Below, piece by piece: positions 34,219-42,901 of a stretch of 64,000 nt of DNA. Source of the stretch: an uncultured Clostridia bacterium (lineage in GTDB: Bacteria > Bacillota > Clostridia > Oscillospirales > Ruminococcaceae); NCBI GenBank assembly GCA_944386045.1, contig CALWZO010000008.1, positions 1-64,000 of the forward strand. The letters are read 5' to 3'. A program made the position numbers and the translations under genes. The notes beneath the pieces are model-generated. The model was given only the letters and a program-made list of their open reading frames with translations. It was not told the origin of the DNA and did not search any database. The stretch's first letter is position 1. Each line of letters begins with the position of its first letter.

Positions 34219-35119
34219 ATTTATTCATTTCCTCCTGCATTTTCATCCGCAGATAGCCTTCCCTTATACCGTAAGGGGAAACATGAATGTCCGGCTGTTT
34301 GCACCGGCGGCATATACCGTACAAAACTGTCAGCCCGGGGATAAGAGTGTGTATTCTTTCCGGTGCTGTTTTAAGGATTTCTTTTGCAAATTTCTGCGGG
34401 TTTTCTTTGTACATGCTCAACAAATATTTCAGGTTGTCATAACTTATGACGGTGTTGTCGTTGTCAAGCCGCAGCAGGCGGTTGGATATGCTGAGTATGG
34501 TCCTGGCACTGCCGCCTATGGCGCAGATATCCTTTTGGCCGCACAGGCATGGGGTATTTTGTGTGTATTCCCGGACGGCTTTCAGTATATGTTTTATTTC
34601 TTTTTCGTCAGGAAGAATTCCGTCCACATATTTTTTGTAAATACTGAGCGAGCCGAAGGGGAGAGATATGGATTTTTTGACCATTTTGTTTTCAAAAAAT
34701 ACCAGCTCGGTGCTGCCGCCGCCGATATCGGTCATAAGGCCGCTGTCCAGCGAAGATTGCAGGTTTGCACCGGAAAATCCCAGTATGCCCTCCTGTTCGC
34801 CGCTTATCAGCTGTATATCAAATCCGCTGCGCCGGCTGATGGTTTTCAGCGCATATTCTGAATTTCTTATGTTGCGCAGTGAAGCAGTGGCAAAAACATA
34901 AACAGCCTTCAGGTTTACATTTTCCAGTATAGGTGTAAACTGTTTCAGTGTAGCTACAGCTTTTTCAATTCCCTTTTTGGAAAGTGCGCCGCTTTTGTTT
35001 ATATATGAAGCAAGGCCGGCGGTAAATTTTTTTGAAAAAAGAGGCCTGGGGCTTCCGTTTTCAAGTTTGTATACTGCCAGCCTGATGGTGTTTGATCCTA
35101 TGTCTATAACTCCGTACAT
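34208..35119 (-). CDS. ppx: Exopolyphosphatase / pppGpp phosphatase family (Ppx/GppA)
   Basis: A 303-residue member of the actin-like ASKHA superfamily that removes phosphate from polyphosphate ends or from pppGpp. The phosphate-1 motif is YGVIDIGSNTIRLAVY, the second TDIGGGSTELVFF. It is the short, single-module form common in clostridia, without the C-terminal HD part of E. coli Ppx. I chose the ATG at 35119 because GGGGG stands six bases upstream; the earlier ATG at 35140 lacks a binding site. It is the first gene of the ppx-ppk unit. Confidence 0.92.
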   Translation of the reverse strand: MYGVIDIGSNTIRLAVYKLENGSPRPLFSKKFTAGLASYINKSGALSKKGIEKAVATLKQFTPILENVNLKAVYVFATASLRNIRNSEYALKTISRRSGFDIQLISGEQEGILGFSGANLQSSLDSGLMTDIGGGSTELVFFENKMVKKSISLPFGSLSIYKKYVDGILPDEKEIKHILKAVREYTQNTPCLCGQKDICAIGGSARTILSISNRLLRLDNDNTVISYDNLKYLLSMYKENPQKFAKEILKTAPERIHTLIPGLTVLYGICRRCKQPDIHVSPYGIREGYLRMKMQEEMNKYEQ

Positions 35120-35286
35120 GGTTACCCCCGTTTTTTTCATATATTATATTTATGCAGCAGGAAAAACTGCTATCCTGCTGATGTAAAATTATTGTAATTT
35201 TTCTGTGTTTTAAAGGTGTGGGTTATGATTGACGGACAGAAAAATATACTTTATAATAAAAGCACCGAAATAAATAAGGGGAAGAC

Positions 35287-36279
35287 ATGAAAGCAAGTAT
35301 AATTATACCCAACCTTAACGGTGAAGGCTGGCTGAAAGACAGCATAGACAGCTGTATAAACCAGGACTTTGACGGTGAATATGAGATAATAATAGTTGAT
35401 AACGGCAGCACTGATTCTTCGGTTGATATTATAAAAGAATGTGCAACCAGGTTTGAAAGGCTGAAGCTGGTGGAATTTAAAGAAAATACCGGTTTTTCCT
35501 ATGCGGTAAATCACGGCATAAAGATGAGCAGTGCACAGTATGCGGTGCTTTTTAACAACGACGCCTTTGCCCAGCCGGACTGGCTGAGCCAGCTGGTAAA
35601 AGTGGCAGACAGCGACGAAAATATATTTTCTGTAGGCAGCCTGATGATACAGCACTACAACAGGGAACTGGCCGATGATGCGGGCGACTATGTGCCGCTG
35701 TTCGGCTGGACATGCAAAAGAGGCGACGGACTGTCCAAGGACAGATATCAGAAACAGGAAAGAATTTTTTCCGCCTGCGGAGGGGCCGCCCTTTACCGCA
35801 AAAGCATATTGAACGAGATAGGTTTGTTTGATGAAAACTTCTTTGCCTACGGTGAAGATGTGGATATAGGCTGGAGGGCAAATAACCGGGGTTATAAAAA
35901 TATATTCAACCCCAAAGCGGTTTGCTATCATATATGTTCGGCTACCACAGGCGGCAGGTACAATGCTTTTAAAGCAGTCAAGTCGGGTCAGAATACAGCA
36001 CTGCTTCTGTACAAAAATATGCCTGTGCTGATGCTGCTGCTGAATTTGCCTTTTATACTGATAGGCTTTTTGCCAAAATATCTGGCTTTCCTGCACAACG
36101 GATATGCAAAAGAACTGATGCAGGGCACCAAAAACGCCTTTAAAATGCGCAAAGAAATTGACAAACCAAAGTTCAGGCTGAAAAACCTGCCCAACTATAT
36201 ATGGGTTGAATGGAAGATGTTTGTAAATTGTTTTGTCTATGTGGATTACAGGATAAAGCGCGCGCTGAAAATCAAATAG
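35287..36279 (+). CDS. Family 2 glycosyltransferase
   Basis: A 330-residue enzyme. The GT-A fold is plain at the N-terminus: ASIIIPNLNGEGWLKDSIDS, IIIVDNGSTDSS and, as the DXD equivalent, LFNNDAFAQPDWL. The acceptor side shows FSACGGAALYRKS and FAYGEDVDIGWRANNRGY. A hydrophobic segment near residues 245-262 may bring it to the membrane. It resembles rhamnosyl- or similar cell-surface transferases, but its sugar is unknown. GGGGAAGAC precedes the ATG. A small hypothetical gene follows after eight bases. Confidence 0.92.
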   Translation: MKASIIIPNLNGEGWLKDSIDSCINQDFDGEYEIIIVDNGSTDSSVDIIKECATRFERLKLVEFKENTGFSYAVNHGIKMSSAQYAVLFNNDAFAQPDWLSQLVKVADSDENIFSVGSLMIQHYNRELADDAGDYVPLFGWTCKRGDGLSKDRYQKQERIFSACGGAALYRKSILNEIGLFDENFFAYGEDVDIGWRANNRGYKNIFNPKAVCYHICSATTGGRYNAFKAVKSGQNTALLLYKNMPVLMLLLNLPFILIGFLPKYLAFLHNGYAKELMQGTKNAFKMRKEIDKPKFRLKNLPNYIWVEWKMFVNCFVYVDYRIKRALKIK

Positions 36280-36287
36280 GTGAAGAT

Positions 36288-36500
36288 ATGAACTTTATAA
36301 ATGCGCTGGCCGGTATGTCAGCGGCCCACCCGGATACTGTCAAAAAACTGACTGTGAAAAAAGTAGGGCCCAAATTTTATATATATGCCCATACACCGGG
36401 CAGGCATCCGTGTATTGTGGGCAGATATGACAGCCTTGACCGGGCCCGCCGGGCTGCCCAAAGCATAGGGCGGCTGGCCAGGTCTTATGCCGGCAAGTAA
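36288..36500 (+). CDS. Small basic protein of unknown function
   Basis: A 70-residue, strongly basic protein following the glycosyltransferase by eight bases; AGGTGAAG lies just before the ATG at 36288. A beta-like core (KKVGPKFYIYAHTPGRHPCIVGRYDSLDRA) is followed by an Arg-rich helix (RRAAQSIGRLARSYAGK). No cysteine pair or membrane segment. I do not recognise the family. Strong ribosome binding site and coupling make it likely real. Confidence 0.65.
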   Translation: MNFINALAGMSAAHPDTVKKLTVKKVGPKFYIYAHTPGRHPCIVGRYDSLDRARRAAQSIGRLARSYAGK

Positions 36501-36572
36501 TTTTTGCCTGAAAATTTCGCCGCAAAAGCTGATGCAGTGGGAAATGTTATGCGGCGGATAAAATAAATAAAC

Positions 36573-36606
36573 AAAGACCGGGGAATAATCTCCGGTCTTT
36601 GTTTTC
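36573..36606 (+). terminator. Terminator after the glycosyltransferase unit
   Basis: AAAGACCGG pairs with CCGGTCTTT, followed by GTTTT. It also borders the convergent membrane protein gene. Confidence 0.85.
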
Positions 36607-36620
36607 TCAAATGAAAAAAT

Positions 36621-37400
36621 TTATTTGTAGTATCTCTTTTTCAACTCTTCCAGCCAGTCGTTGAATTTTTCGTGCTTCATGTTGGGAAAAGCCTTTATAA
36701 GTCTGGAACGCAGTATGGAACGGCTGTTGATAAATCCGGCTTTAAGTTCTTCAAAATGCTCCAGTATTTCGTCCTTTTGCCGGTTGAATTTTTTGTCATT
36801 TTGTATGGCAGAGTTGCCCAGCCTCATGGCCAAAGCCTGGCTGCCTTGTTCCAGCTGAGCCGCCATCATATTCAAAAGTTCCATATCTTTGTTAAGTTTG
36901 GCAATGGTTGCCACTGTTACAACACAGTCTGCTGTAAAAACTGACAGCGCAACCCAAAGGAAAACAGTTCCGACGCTGTGGTTTATAAGTGACAGCAGCC
37001 AGGCTATAGTCGGGTGAACAAACAGCATCATAACGCTGCCGCCCACCGCCCACATCAGGCTGAAAGACAGGCACACATAACCGCCGATGTTGAAAGGCTG
37101 GTCAGAGTAATCCCACCAAACGGTGTGGAAAAGCTTTTTCATAAAATATCCTGTAAGCCCCTCCAGTATGGTTGTAAGGAAAAATGAGGCAATAAACAAT
37201 ACTATCAGATTGTCCTTTACAGGTGTCAGGAAAAATATCAGTGCCACCATACCAAATCCGTATATGGGACACAGCGGCCCGTTGAGAAAACCGCGGTTTA
37301 CAAATTTTCCTGTGTTTATGCTGCAAAAGCAGACTTCGGCGCACCAGCCCAGAAAAGAATAAGTCAGAAAGAAAAACAGATAGTCGTATAGATTGTACAT
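36621..37400 (-). CDS. CmpB-type putative ABC transporter permease (membrane protein)
   Basis: A 259-residue membrane protein of the Pfam family named ABC_trans_CmpB, common in Firmicutes and of unproven function. About six helices lie in residues 5-165, with the diagnostic LGWCAEVCFCSINTGKFVNRGFLNGPLCPIYG split here by the first loop, then LEGLTGYFMKKLF and WWDYSDQPFNIGGYVCL. The last 85 residues are a soluble helical, charged tail (GNSAIQNDKKFNRQKDEILE). No ATPase gene is nearby, so the ABC label is only by family name. Confidence 0.87.
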   Translation of the reverse strand: MYNLYDYLFFFLTYSFLGWCAEVCFCSINTGKFVNRGFLNGPLCPIYGFGMVALIFFLTPVKDNLIVLFIASFFLTTILEGLTGYFMKKLFHTVWWDYSDQPFNIGGYVCLSFSLMWAVGGSVMMLFVHPTIAWLLSLINHSVGTVFLWVALSVFTADCVVTVATIAKLNKDMELLNMMAAQLEQGSQALAMRLGNSAIQNDKKFNRQKDEILEHFEELKAGFINSRSILRSRLIKAFPNMKHEKFNDWLEELKKRYYK

Positions 37401-37492
37401 AAAATAATTACCTCGTTGTATCTGTGAGTATAATGTTATTATATGTAATATCTATGTAATCCGGTGATTTTCTCCAAATTATCACAAATAAA

Positions 37493-37517
37493 AAAAGCGC
37501 CGCGAGGCGCTTTTTTT
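37493..37517 (-). terminator. Terminator of the Lrp-type gene
   Basis: AAAAGCGCC pairs with GGCGCTTTT around GCGA, with a T run on each side. Confidence 0.88.
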
Positions 37518-37526
37518 AAAACCGGG

Positions 37527-37955
37527 TTACAGTATGGCTTTGCGTGCAATAGGTGTGGAGAGAATTATCTGTGTGCTGGTTTCGCCCATTTTCTGGAATT
37601 TCATTATAAGTTTTTCCAGATCGTTGATTTCAAAGGCGTCAACCTTTACCAGATAGCTGTACGCACCTGTAACATGGTGACATTCCACCACCATGGGCTC
37701 GTTGTTGACAAGGTTCAGCAATTTCTCTGTATCTCCGGGCTGAACGGAAACATTGATGATAGCATGCACTGTCCTGCCCATTTTGCGGGGGCTGACCAAA
37801 GCAGTATATCCTTCGATAACTCCGTCTTTTTCCAGTCTTTTAATTCTTTCGCTGACAGCAGGCGCTGTAAGAGAGATTGTCTGTGTTATCTCTTTTACTG
37901 TCATTCTTCCGTTTTGCTGCAAAAGCTCCAAAATCTTTTTGTCAATAGCATCCAT
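37527..37955 (-). CDS. Lrp/AsnC-family transcriptional regulator
   Basis: A 142-residue regulator. The N-terminal HTH (DAIDKKILELLQQNGRMTVKEITQ, then LTAPAVSERIKRLEKDGVIEGY) binds DNA; the C-terminal RAM domain (about 70-140, with VVECHHVTGAYSYLVKVDA) senses amino acids. A strong GGAGGTG stands before the ATG. Given the amino-acid permeases, ridA, racemase and cyclodeaminase-like genes in this window, control of amino-acid metabolism is a reasonable inference, but its targets are unknown. Confidence 0.95.
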   Translation of the reverse strand: MDAIDKKILELLQQNGRMTVKEITQTISLTAPAVSERIKRLEKDGVIEGYTALVSPRKMGRTVHAIINVSVQPGDTEKLLNLVNNEPMVVECHHVTGAYSYLVKVDAFEINDLEKLIMKFQKMGETSTQIILSTPIARKAIL

Positions 37956-38115
37956 TGAAAATTACACCTCCGGGGACAATAAGCCATATATGTCAATCAT
38001 GCTTAGATAAAAAAGCATAAAGGAATATTAACTTATATTATATTTGCCCTCCATTATATATATAAGTTAAAATTTTGTAAAGCAAAAATTTAAAGTTTGT
38101 TAAAAGATACATTTT

Positions 38116-39354
38116 TCAGCTTTTATCCTGCTGATAGCTGGTAAAAATGTATAAAAATTTTCTGTCAATGCTGCCTTTGACCGCTATTCCCTGAGGGGTG
38201 TAATCTTCTTTTTCCACACGGCCGTTTTCCCTGATTGTGTTTATCAGGCCGGCTTTGTCATAGGGCAAAAGCAAATCAAGCCGGGCCATTCTGGCGGCCA
38301 GCAGCCGGTCGATTTTTTCCAGCAGCTGCGGCAGACCCCGGCCGGTTTTGGCGCTGGTCACCACAGCGTTTTTGGGCACAGGTTCAATAGCGCCTTTGTC
38401 GCACATGTTGTATACGGTTATGACATTTTCCATCTGGCAGCCGATCTGCCGCAGGGTGTTTTGTGTCACTTTCAGCTGTGTGTCCCTGTCGGGGCTGGAT
38501 ATGTCGCAGACATTCAGAATTATATCGGCATATTTGGCCTGCTCCAGTGTTGACTTGAACGCTTCCACCAGATTGTGGGGCAAGCGGCTGACAAAGCCGA
38601 CGGTATCCACCAGTATCACATTCTGTCCGCTGGGCAGTGTCAGCCTGCGCGCAGTCGGGTCCAGGGTGGCAAACAGCATGTCCTTTTCCAAAATATCGCT
38701 GCCTGTCAAAGCGTTGAGCAGGCTGGATTTGCCCACATTGGTATAGCCGGTCAAAGCGACGATGGGCACATCGTTTTTCTTTCTTTGGGCATACATCAAA
38801 TCGCGGCGCTTTTCCACATCTGCCAGCTTGCTTTTTATAAAATCTATTCGGGACGATATATATCTGCGGTCATATTCCAGCTTGGTTTCACCGCCGCCGC
38901 GACGGGCGCCGCCACCGCCGCCACCGCCGCCGCCCTGCCTGGACATGGACGCGCCAAGGCCGGTCAGCCTGGGCAGACGGTATTTCAGCAGTGTGAGTTC
39001 GGTCTGAAGTTTGCCTTCCGCAGTGGTTGCCCTTTTGGAGAAGATTTCCAGAATAAGCATTGTGCGGTCTATGACTTCCATTTCCAGATAATCTGAAATA
39101 CTGCGTATCTGGCTGCCTGTCAGCTCGCAGTCAAAAACACACAGTTCAACTTCGTTGGCCTGGGCAATCTGTTTTGCTTCTTCCAGCTTGCCTTCGCCCA
39201 GGTAATATTTGCTGTCCGGCGCGGTGCGTTTTTGGCTGATGGAAAAAACCACCTCCATATCGGCAGCCCGGCAAAGGGCCTGCAATTCCTTCAAAGACTC
39301 TTCGCTGTCATATTCACCCAAATCAACGGCGGCAATCATTGTTTTTACTGCCAT
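38116..39354 (-). CDS. hflX: Ribosome-associated GTPase HflX
   Basis: A 412-residue GTPase that splits or rescues stalled ribosomes under stress. The N-terminal domain has YYLGEGKLEEAKQIA and DCELTGSQIRSI; the conserved glycine-rich loop between the domains is here seven consecutive Gly followed by ARRGGGE. The G domain has G1 GYTNVGKSSLLNAL, G3 DTVGF and G4 NMCD. Length is normal. No clear terminator is seen downstream. Confidence 0.96.
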   Translation of the reverse strand: MAVKTMIAAVDLGEYDSEESLKELQALCRAADMEVVFSISQKRTAPDSKYYLGEGKLEEAKQIAQANEVELCVFDCELTGSQIRSISDYLEMEVIDRTMLILEIFSKRATTAEGKLQTELTLLKYRLPRLTGLGASMSRQGGGGGGGGGARRGGGETKLEYDRRYISSRIDFIKSKLADVEKRRDLMYAQRKKNDVPIVALTGYTNVGKSSLLNALTGSDILEKDMLFATLDPTARRLTLPSGQNVILVDTVGFVSRLPHNLVEAFKSTLEQAKYADIILNVCDISSPDRDTQLKVTQNTLRQIGCQMENVITVYNMCDKGAIEPVPKNAVVTSAKTGRGLPQLLEKIDRLLAARMARLDLLLPYDKAGLINTIRENGRVEKEDYTPQGIAVKGSIDRKFLYIFTSYQQDKS

Positions 39355-39458
39355 AAATTTCCCCCAATTATCACATTTGTTTTAAAGTCAATAATCATAA
39401 TACTTTATTTTATCACACATCTGTGCTAAAATAAACCAAAATAAAGGAGATGATATAT

Positions 39459-40031
39459 ATGTTTTGTCCAAGATGCGGACGCCCGGTAAGCGATGCGGCA
39501 AATTTTTGCGGCGGATGCGGACTTCCAAGGGCTGAAATAGAAAAATATTATAAAGATAAACAGCGGGATACAGCTGCTGCTGACACAGTGTCCCCCCGGC
39601 CTGAAGCCGGACGGTACAACGAAACAGCGGAAAGCGCAGTACAGCCGGAGCCGGCAAACACCGCCGCCCACGACAGCACAGCGCAGACAGCCGATGTATA
39701 CACTGATGTTCAGTATGGCGGCAACAATTCTTACAGCCAGGCAGAAACAGTATATACAGAACCCGTACAGGGAGAAAACTGGCATTACAGCGAAGATTTC
39801 GGCTTTGAAAAAAGCGAGGAAAATGAAAACCTGACCACAGTGGATTACATCTGGATGATGATTATTTCATCCATACCGGTTGTGGGTATAATATATCTGA
39901 TATATCTGGCATTTTTCAGCCGGGGCAATGTGAACAAACGCTCCTTTGCCAGGGCCATGCTTGTTCTTATGGCTTTTTGGGTTGTTCTTGCTTTCACATT
40001 TTCTGTGGGCCTTTTCATGTCTTTGGGCTGA
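39459..40031 (+). CDS. Zinc-ribbon membrane protein
   Basis: A 190-residue protein. The first 25 residues form a zinc ribbon (CPRCGRP and CGGCGLP). A long, Ala/Thr/Glu-rich, probably disordered linker follows (about 35-118), then two membrane helices (about 132-152 and 167-188). This layout is common in clostridial proteins of unknown function. I chose the ATG at 39459 because GGAGA lies ten bases upstream, while an ATG at 39450 overlaps that site. No partner gene. Confidence 0.82.
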   Translation: MFCPRCGRPVSDAANFCGGCGLPRAEIEKYYKDKQRDTAAADTVSPRPEAGRYNETAESAVQPEPANTAAHDSTAQTADVYTDVQYGGNNSYSQAETVYTEPVQGENWHYSEDFGFEKSEENENLTTVDYIWMMIISSIPVVGIIYLIYLAFFSRGNVNKRSFARAMLVLMAFWVVLAFTFSVGLFMSLG

Positions 40032-40040
40032 TGGCATACA

Positions 40041-40069
40041 AAAAACGGCGGGCGTAAGCCCGCTTTTTT
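40041..40069 (+). terminator. Terminator of the zinc-ribbon membrane protein gene
   Basis: GGCGGGC pairs with GCCCGC around GTAA, followed by six T. Confidence 0.88.
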
Positions 40070-40099
40070 ATTGCTTTGTACAAAATTATTGTTTATTTG

Positions 40100-40188
40100 T
40101 TGACAAACTGCCGGGTATGATATATTATAAAAATAAAGTTAGCTAAGGTTAACTTTATTTTTAAACCTTATAGTTAGAGTGAACTAAC
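40100..40188 (+). promoter_or_regulatory. feo promoter with two operator-like dyads
   Basis: TTGACA (40100-40105), a 17-base spacer and TATTAT (40123-40128). The dyad GTTAGCTAAGGTTAAC (40138-40153) covers the expected transcription start. A second, GTTAGAGTGAACTAAC (40173-40188), begins exactly 35 bases later and keeps the GTTAG/CTAAC arms. The first is shared with the ZIP promoter. Style fits a DtxR/MntR/IdeR-type metal repressor; no such gene is in this window. Confidence 0.8.
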
Positions 40189-40209
40189 CCAAGTGGACAA
40201 GGAGGCAAT

Positions 40210-40434
40210 ATGGCTCTTTCGGAACTCAATATAGGCGATGTCAAAATTGTGGATAAAGTTGGCGCAGATGTAAAAACCCAAAGGTTTTTGCAGAATGTTG
40301 GCCTTATGCCCGGTGTGGGTGTGCGCGTTGTGGCCAAGGTGGGCAAAAATATGATTATCAGTGTGAAAAACACACGCCTTGCCATGGATAAAACCCTGGC
40401 CGAAGCCATTACGGTTACAGAGGAAGAGGAGTAA
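40210..40434 (+). CDS. feoA: Ferrous iron transport protein FeoA
   Basis: A 74-residue SH3-like protein supporting FeoB. The family pattern is seen in LNIGDVKIVDKVGADVKTQRFLQNVGLMPGVGVRVVAK cut here by position 5-40 and in DKTLAEAITV at the end. AAGGAGG lies six bases before the ATG. It is the first gene of feoA-feoB, ending five bases before feoB. Confidence 0.95.
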   Translation: MALSELNIGDVKIVDKVGADVKTQRFLQNVGLMPGVGVRVVAKVGKNMIISVKNTRLAMDKTLAEAITVTEEEE

Positions 40435-40438
40435 TTAT

Positions 40439-42283
40439 ATGAATGTGGAAGCAGTCACTGCGCCGGGAGAAGAAATTCAGAGGGCGCGGATAAAAAACAT
40501 AAAAGATAAAAAATTTACCATAGCCCTGGTGGGCAACCCCAACTGCGGCAAAACCACATTGTTTAACCTGATGACAAAAAGCAGGGAATATGTGGGCAAC
40601 TGGCCGGGTGTCACGGTGGAAAAAAAGGTGGCAAAACTGGTGGGCAACGACAATGTGGCGGTGGTGGACCTGCCGGGTGTTTACTCCCTGAGCCCATTCA
40701 CACCGGACGAAAGAGTTACCCATGACTATATAGAAAATGAAAACCCGGACCTGGTGCTGAACATCATTGACACCAGCCTGCTGGAACGCAGCCTGGTGCT
40801 GACCCACGCCATAGCCAGCCATGGTGTGCCCATGGTATGCGCGCTGAACATGGCTGATATTGCCAGGCGCAACGGTATAGAGGTGGACACACGGTATCTG
40901 GAAAGCGTGTTCAACTGTCCTTTTGTGCAGATTTCTGCGGCAAAGGAAGTGGGCATAGATGTACTGCTGGACACCATTGCACATCAGCTGGTGGAAAGGC
41001 GTCCGGCCAGGAGCGTTCTGCCGGAAGATGCGCCGATGGACGATGTGCGCAAGGCTGTGGCCGAAATAGCCGGAAAAAGCGCCGTGATAGACGATGTGGA
41101 CAACTTTTCTGACCGACTGGACAGGATAGTAACCGACAAATGGCTGGCTATACCGATATTTTTTCTTGTCAGCTGGCGGATTTACTTTTTGTCAATTCAG
41201 GTGGTCGGCGAAATCACAGGCGGCTGGGCTGAAAGTGCCGTAGAGGCACTGGGCACGCTGATAACCAACGGTTTTGCCGCCATGGGTGTCAGCGAGATGC
41301 TGACCAGCCTGGTGGTGGACGGCATACTGGGCGGTGCAGGAAGCGTTATAATATTTGTTCCGCAGCTGTTTGTGCTGTTTGTGCTGTTGTCTGTCCTGGA
41401 AGACTGCGGCTATATGTCCCGCGTGGCTTTTGTGATGGACAGGATATTCAGGGTGTTCGGGCTGTCAGGCAAAAGCTTTATCCCCATGGTAGTCGGCACC
41501 GGATGCAGCGTTCCGGGAATAATGGCCAGCCGCACCATAGAAAACAAAAAAGACAGGCTGATGACAGTTGTGCTGGTGCCTTTTATGCCTTGCAGCGCAA
41601 AACTGCCGGTTATAGCTCTTTTTGCCGGACTTATGTTCAGCGGACACTCATGGGTTGCGCCGTCATTTTACATAATGGGTGTGGCCAGCGTAATCCTGGG
41701 CGGAGTTATACTGAAACATACCGGATTTTTTAAACAGGAGCCGGCTCCCTTTGTGCTGGAACTGTCACAGTATCATCTTCCCACAGTAAAAAATGTATGG
41801 GAATCGGCGCGGCAAAGGACAAAGGAATTTATCAAAAAGGTGACAACAATAATCCTGGCCGCATCGGCTGTGATTTGGTTTTTGCAGTATTTCACCCCGT
41901 CTTTGCAGGTGGCAGACAGTGCCGAGTACAGCATGTTGGGATATATCGGCAAATTTATAGCTCCCGTATTTGCGCCGCTGGGCTTTGGCAACTGGCAGAG
42001 CGCAGTAAGTATTCTTACCGGTTTTGCCGCCAGGGAAAATGTTGCGGCGTCCATAAACATTCTTTTTGGTTCGGAGTCAGCCATAAAGGCAGCCTTTACA
42101 CAGGTGTCCGCCTATGCTTTCTGCGCCTTCGTGCTGCTGTCCAGCCCCTGCATGGGTGCTGTGGCGGCCATGAAAAAGGAAATCGGCAACATGAAAGACA
42201 CATTGCTGGCCATGTGTTTTCAGACAGGTTTTGCCTATGTTATAGCCCTGGTGATATATCAGGCCGGCAGACTTATTTTTTGA
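40439..42283 (+). CDS. feoB: Ferrous iron transporter FeoB
   Basis: A 614-residue ferrous iron importer. The N-terminal G domain has G1 GNPNCGKTTLFN, G3 DLPGVYSLSPF and G4 NMAD; a helical spacer follows; the C-terminal two thirds form the Gate and Nucleoside-recognition membrane parts, with CSVPGIMASRT and a PCSAKLPVI segment. It is at the short end for the family (many are 650-780 residues). The ATG at 40439 follows AGAGGAG; the earlier in-frame start at 40379 lies inside feoA. Regulation by iron through the upstream dyads is inferred. Confidence 0.96.
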   Translation: MNVEAVTAPGEEIQRARIKNIKDKKFTIALVGNPNCGKTTLFNLMTKSREYVGNWPGVTVEKKVAKLVGNDNVAVVDLPGVYSLSPFTPDERVTHDYIENENPDLVLNIIDTSLLERSLVLTHAIASHGVPMVCALNMADIARRNGIEVDTRYLESVFNCPFVQISAAKEVGIDVLLDTIAHQLVERRPARSVLPEDAPMDDVRKAVAEIAGKSAVIDDVDNFSDRLDRIVTDKWLAIPIFFLVSWRIYFLSIQVVGEITGGWAESAVEALGTLITNGFAAMGVSEMLTSLVVDGILGGAGSVIIFVPQLFVLFVLLSVLEDCGYMSRVAFVMDRIFRVFGLSGKSFIPMVVGTGCSVPGIMASRTIENKKDRLMTVVLVPFMPCSAKLPVIALFAGLMFSGHSWVAPSFYIMGVASVILGGVILKHTGFFKQEPAPFVLELSQYHLPTVKNVWESARQRTKEFIKKVTTIILAASAVIWFLQYFTPSLQVADSAEYSMLGYIGKFIAPVFAPLGFGNWQSAVSILTGFAARENVAASINILFGSESAIKAAFTQVSAYAFCAFVLLSSPCMGAVAAMKKEIGNMKDTLLAMCFQTGFAYVIALVIYQAGRLIF

Positions 42284-42296
42284 CGAGGTGTATGCC

Positions 42297-42428
42297 ATGA
42301 TGAATTATATAATAGGTGCAGCGGTGATGTTTTTGGTTTTCCGCGGCATAAAGGCCTATTTTAAACATGATTCAGGCTGCTGCGGCAGCTGTGCCGGCTG
42401 CAAAAGCGCCTGTTCAATGAGAAAATAA
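42297..42428 (+). CDS. FeoB-associated Cys-rich membrane protein
   Basis: A 43-residue protein. A single N-terminal helix (NYIIGAAVMFLVFRGI) is followed by a cysteine-rich tail (CCGSCAGCKSAC). This matches the small FeoB-associated family found after feoB in many Firmicutes, which may act as a metal chaperone or gate partner. GAGGTG precedes the ATG pair at 42297 and 42300; either could be used. Third gene of the feo operon. Confidence 0.9.
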   Translation: MMNYIIGAAVMFLVFRGIKAYFKHDSGCCGSCAGCKSACSMRK

Positions 42429-42430
42429 TA

Positions 42431-42457
42431 AAAAACCGCCTTTAAAGGCGGTTTTTG
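42431..42457. terminator. Terminator of the feo operon
   Basis: AAACCGCC pairs with GGCGGTTT around TTTAAA, followed by a T run; also borders the convergent CPCC gene. Confidence 0.9.
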
Positions 42458-42534
42458 TTTTTTGTAAAATACAAAACAGCGGCATTATTACGAAAGCCGG
42501 GAAAAACGGCGACAATATCTGCGGAGATATGGTT

Positions 42535-42885
42535 TTATTCGGCCTTTTGGGTTTTGTCCGGAATTGGCATTTCCTGCCGCCTGGGCGGTCGTGTGTACTT
42601 CGCCAGCCTTTCGCGGGCCGCGGAAAACTTTTTATAATTTTCCCTGGCGGTATTCAGGGTAATTCCGCCGTTTTCGTCGCTGGGTTCGTCATCGGAGGAT
42701 ATAAAAACATCGTTTTCCCAAAAGCACACCGGGCAGATATAGGCGATAGCCTCGTTTTGGGGAACAGGCAGAGTTATACATCCGCAGCATGGGCAGGGGT
42801 ATTTTCCCTCAGGCTCCGGCCGGCAAAATTCTTCCGCGTCATCGGTGCAGTTGTCATAGGCTGTGGGCAGATATTTGTATTTCAT
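42535..42885 (-). CDS. CPCC-type cysteine-rich protein
   Basis: A 116-residue protein with two cysteine pairs, KYPCPCCGCITL and YICPVCFWENDV, the signature of the Cys_rich_CPCC family. The Cys pairs probably bind zinc. A charged helix (TARENYKKFSAARERLAKY) follows, as is typical. It starts after AAAGGAGG and lies 16 bases after the Crp/Fnr-type gene, so the two are probably co-transcribed. Function unknown. Confidence 0.88.
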   Translation of the reverse strand: MKYKYLPTAYDNCTDDAEEFCRPEPEGKYPCPCCGCITLPVPQNEAIAYICPVCFWENDVFISSDDEPSDENGGITLNTARENYKKFSAARERLAKYTRPPRRQEMPIPDKTQKAE

Positions 42886-42901
42886 CTTTTCCTCCTTTAT
42901 G

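Noticed and set aside
38870-38940. Triplet-like run of CCG/GCC repeats that could look like a repeat element
   Set aside because: It encodes the poly-Gly loop of HflX, a normal feature of that family.
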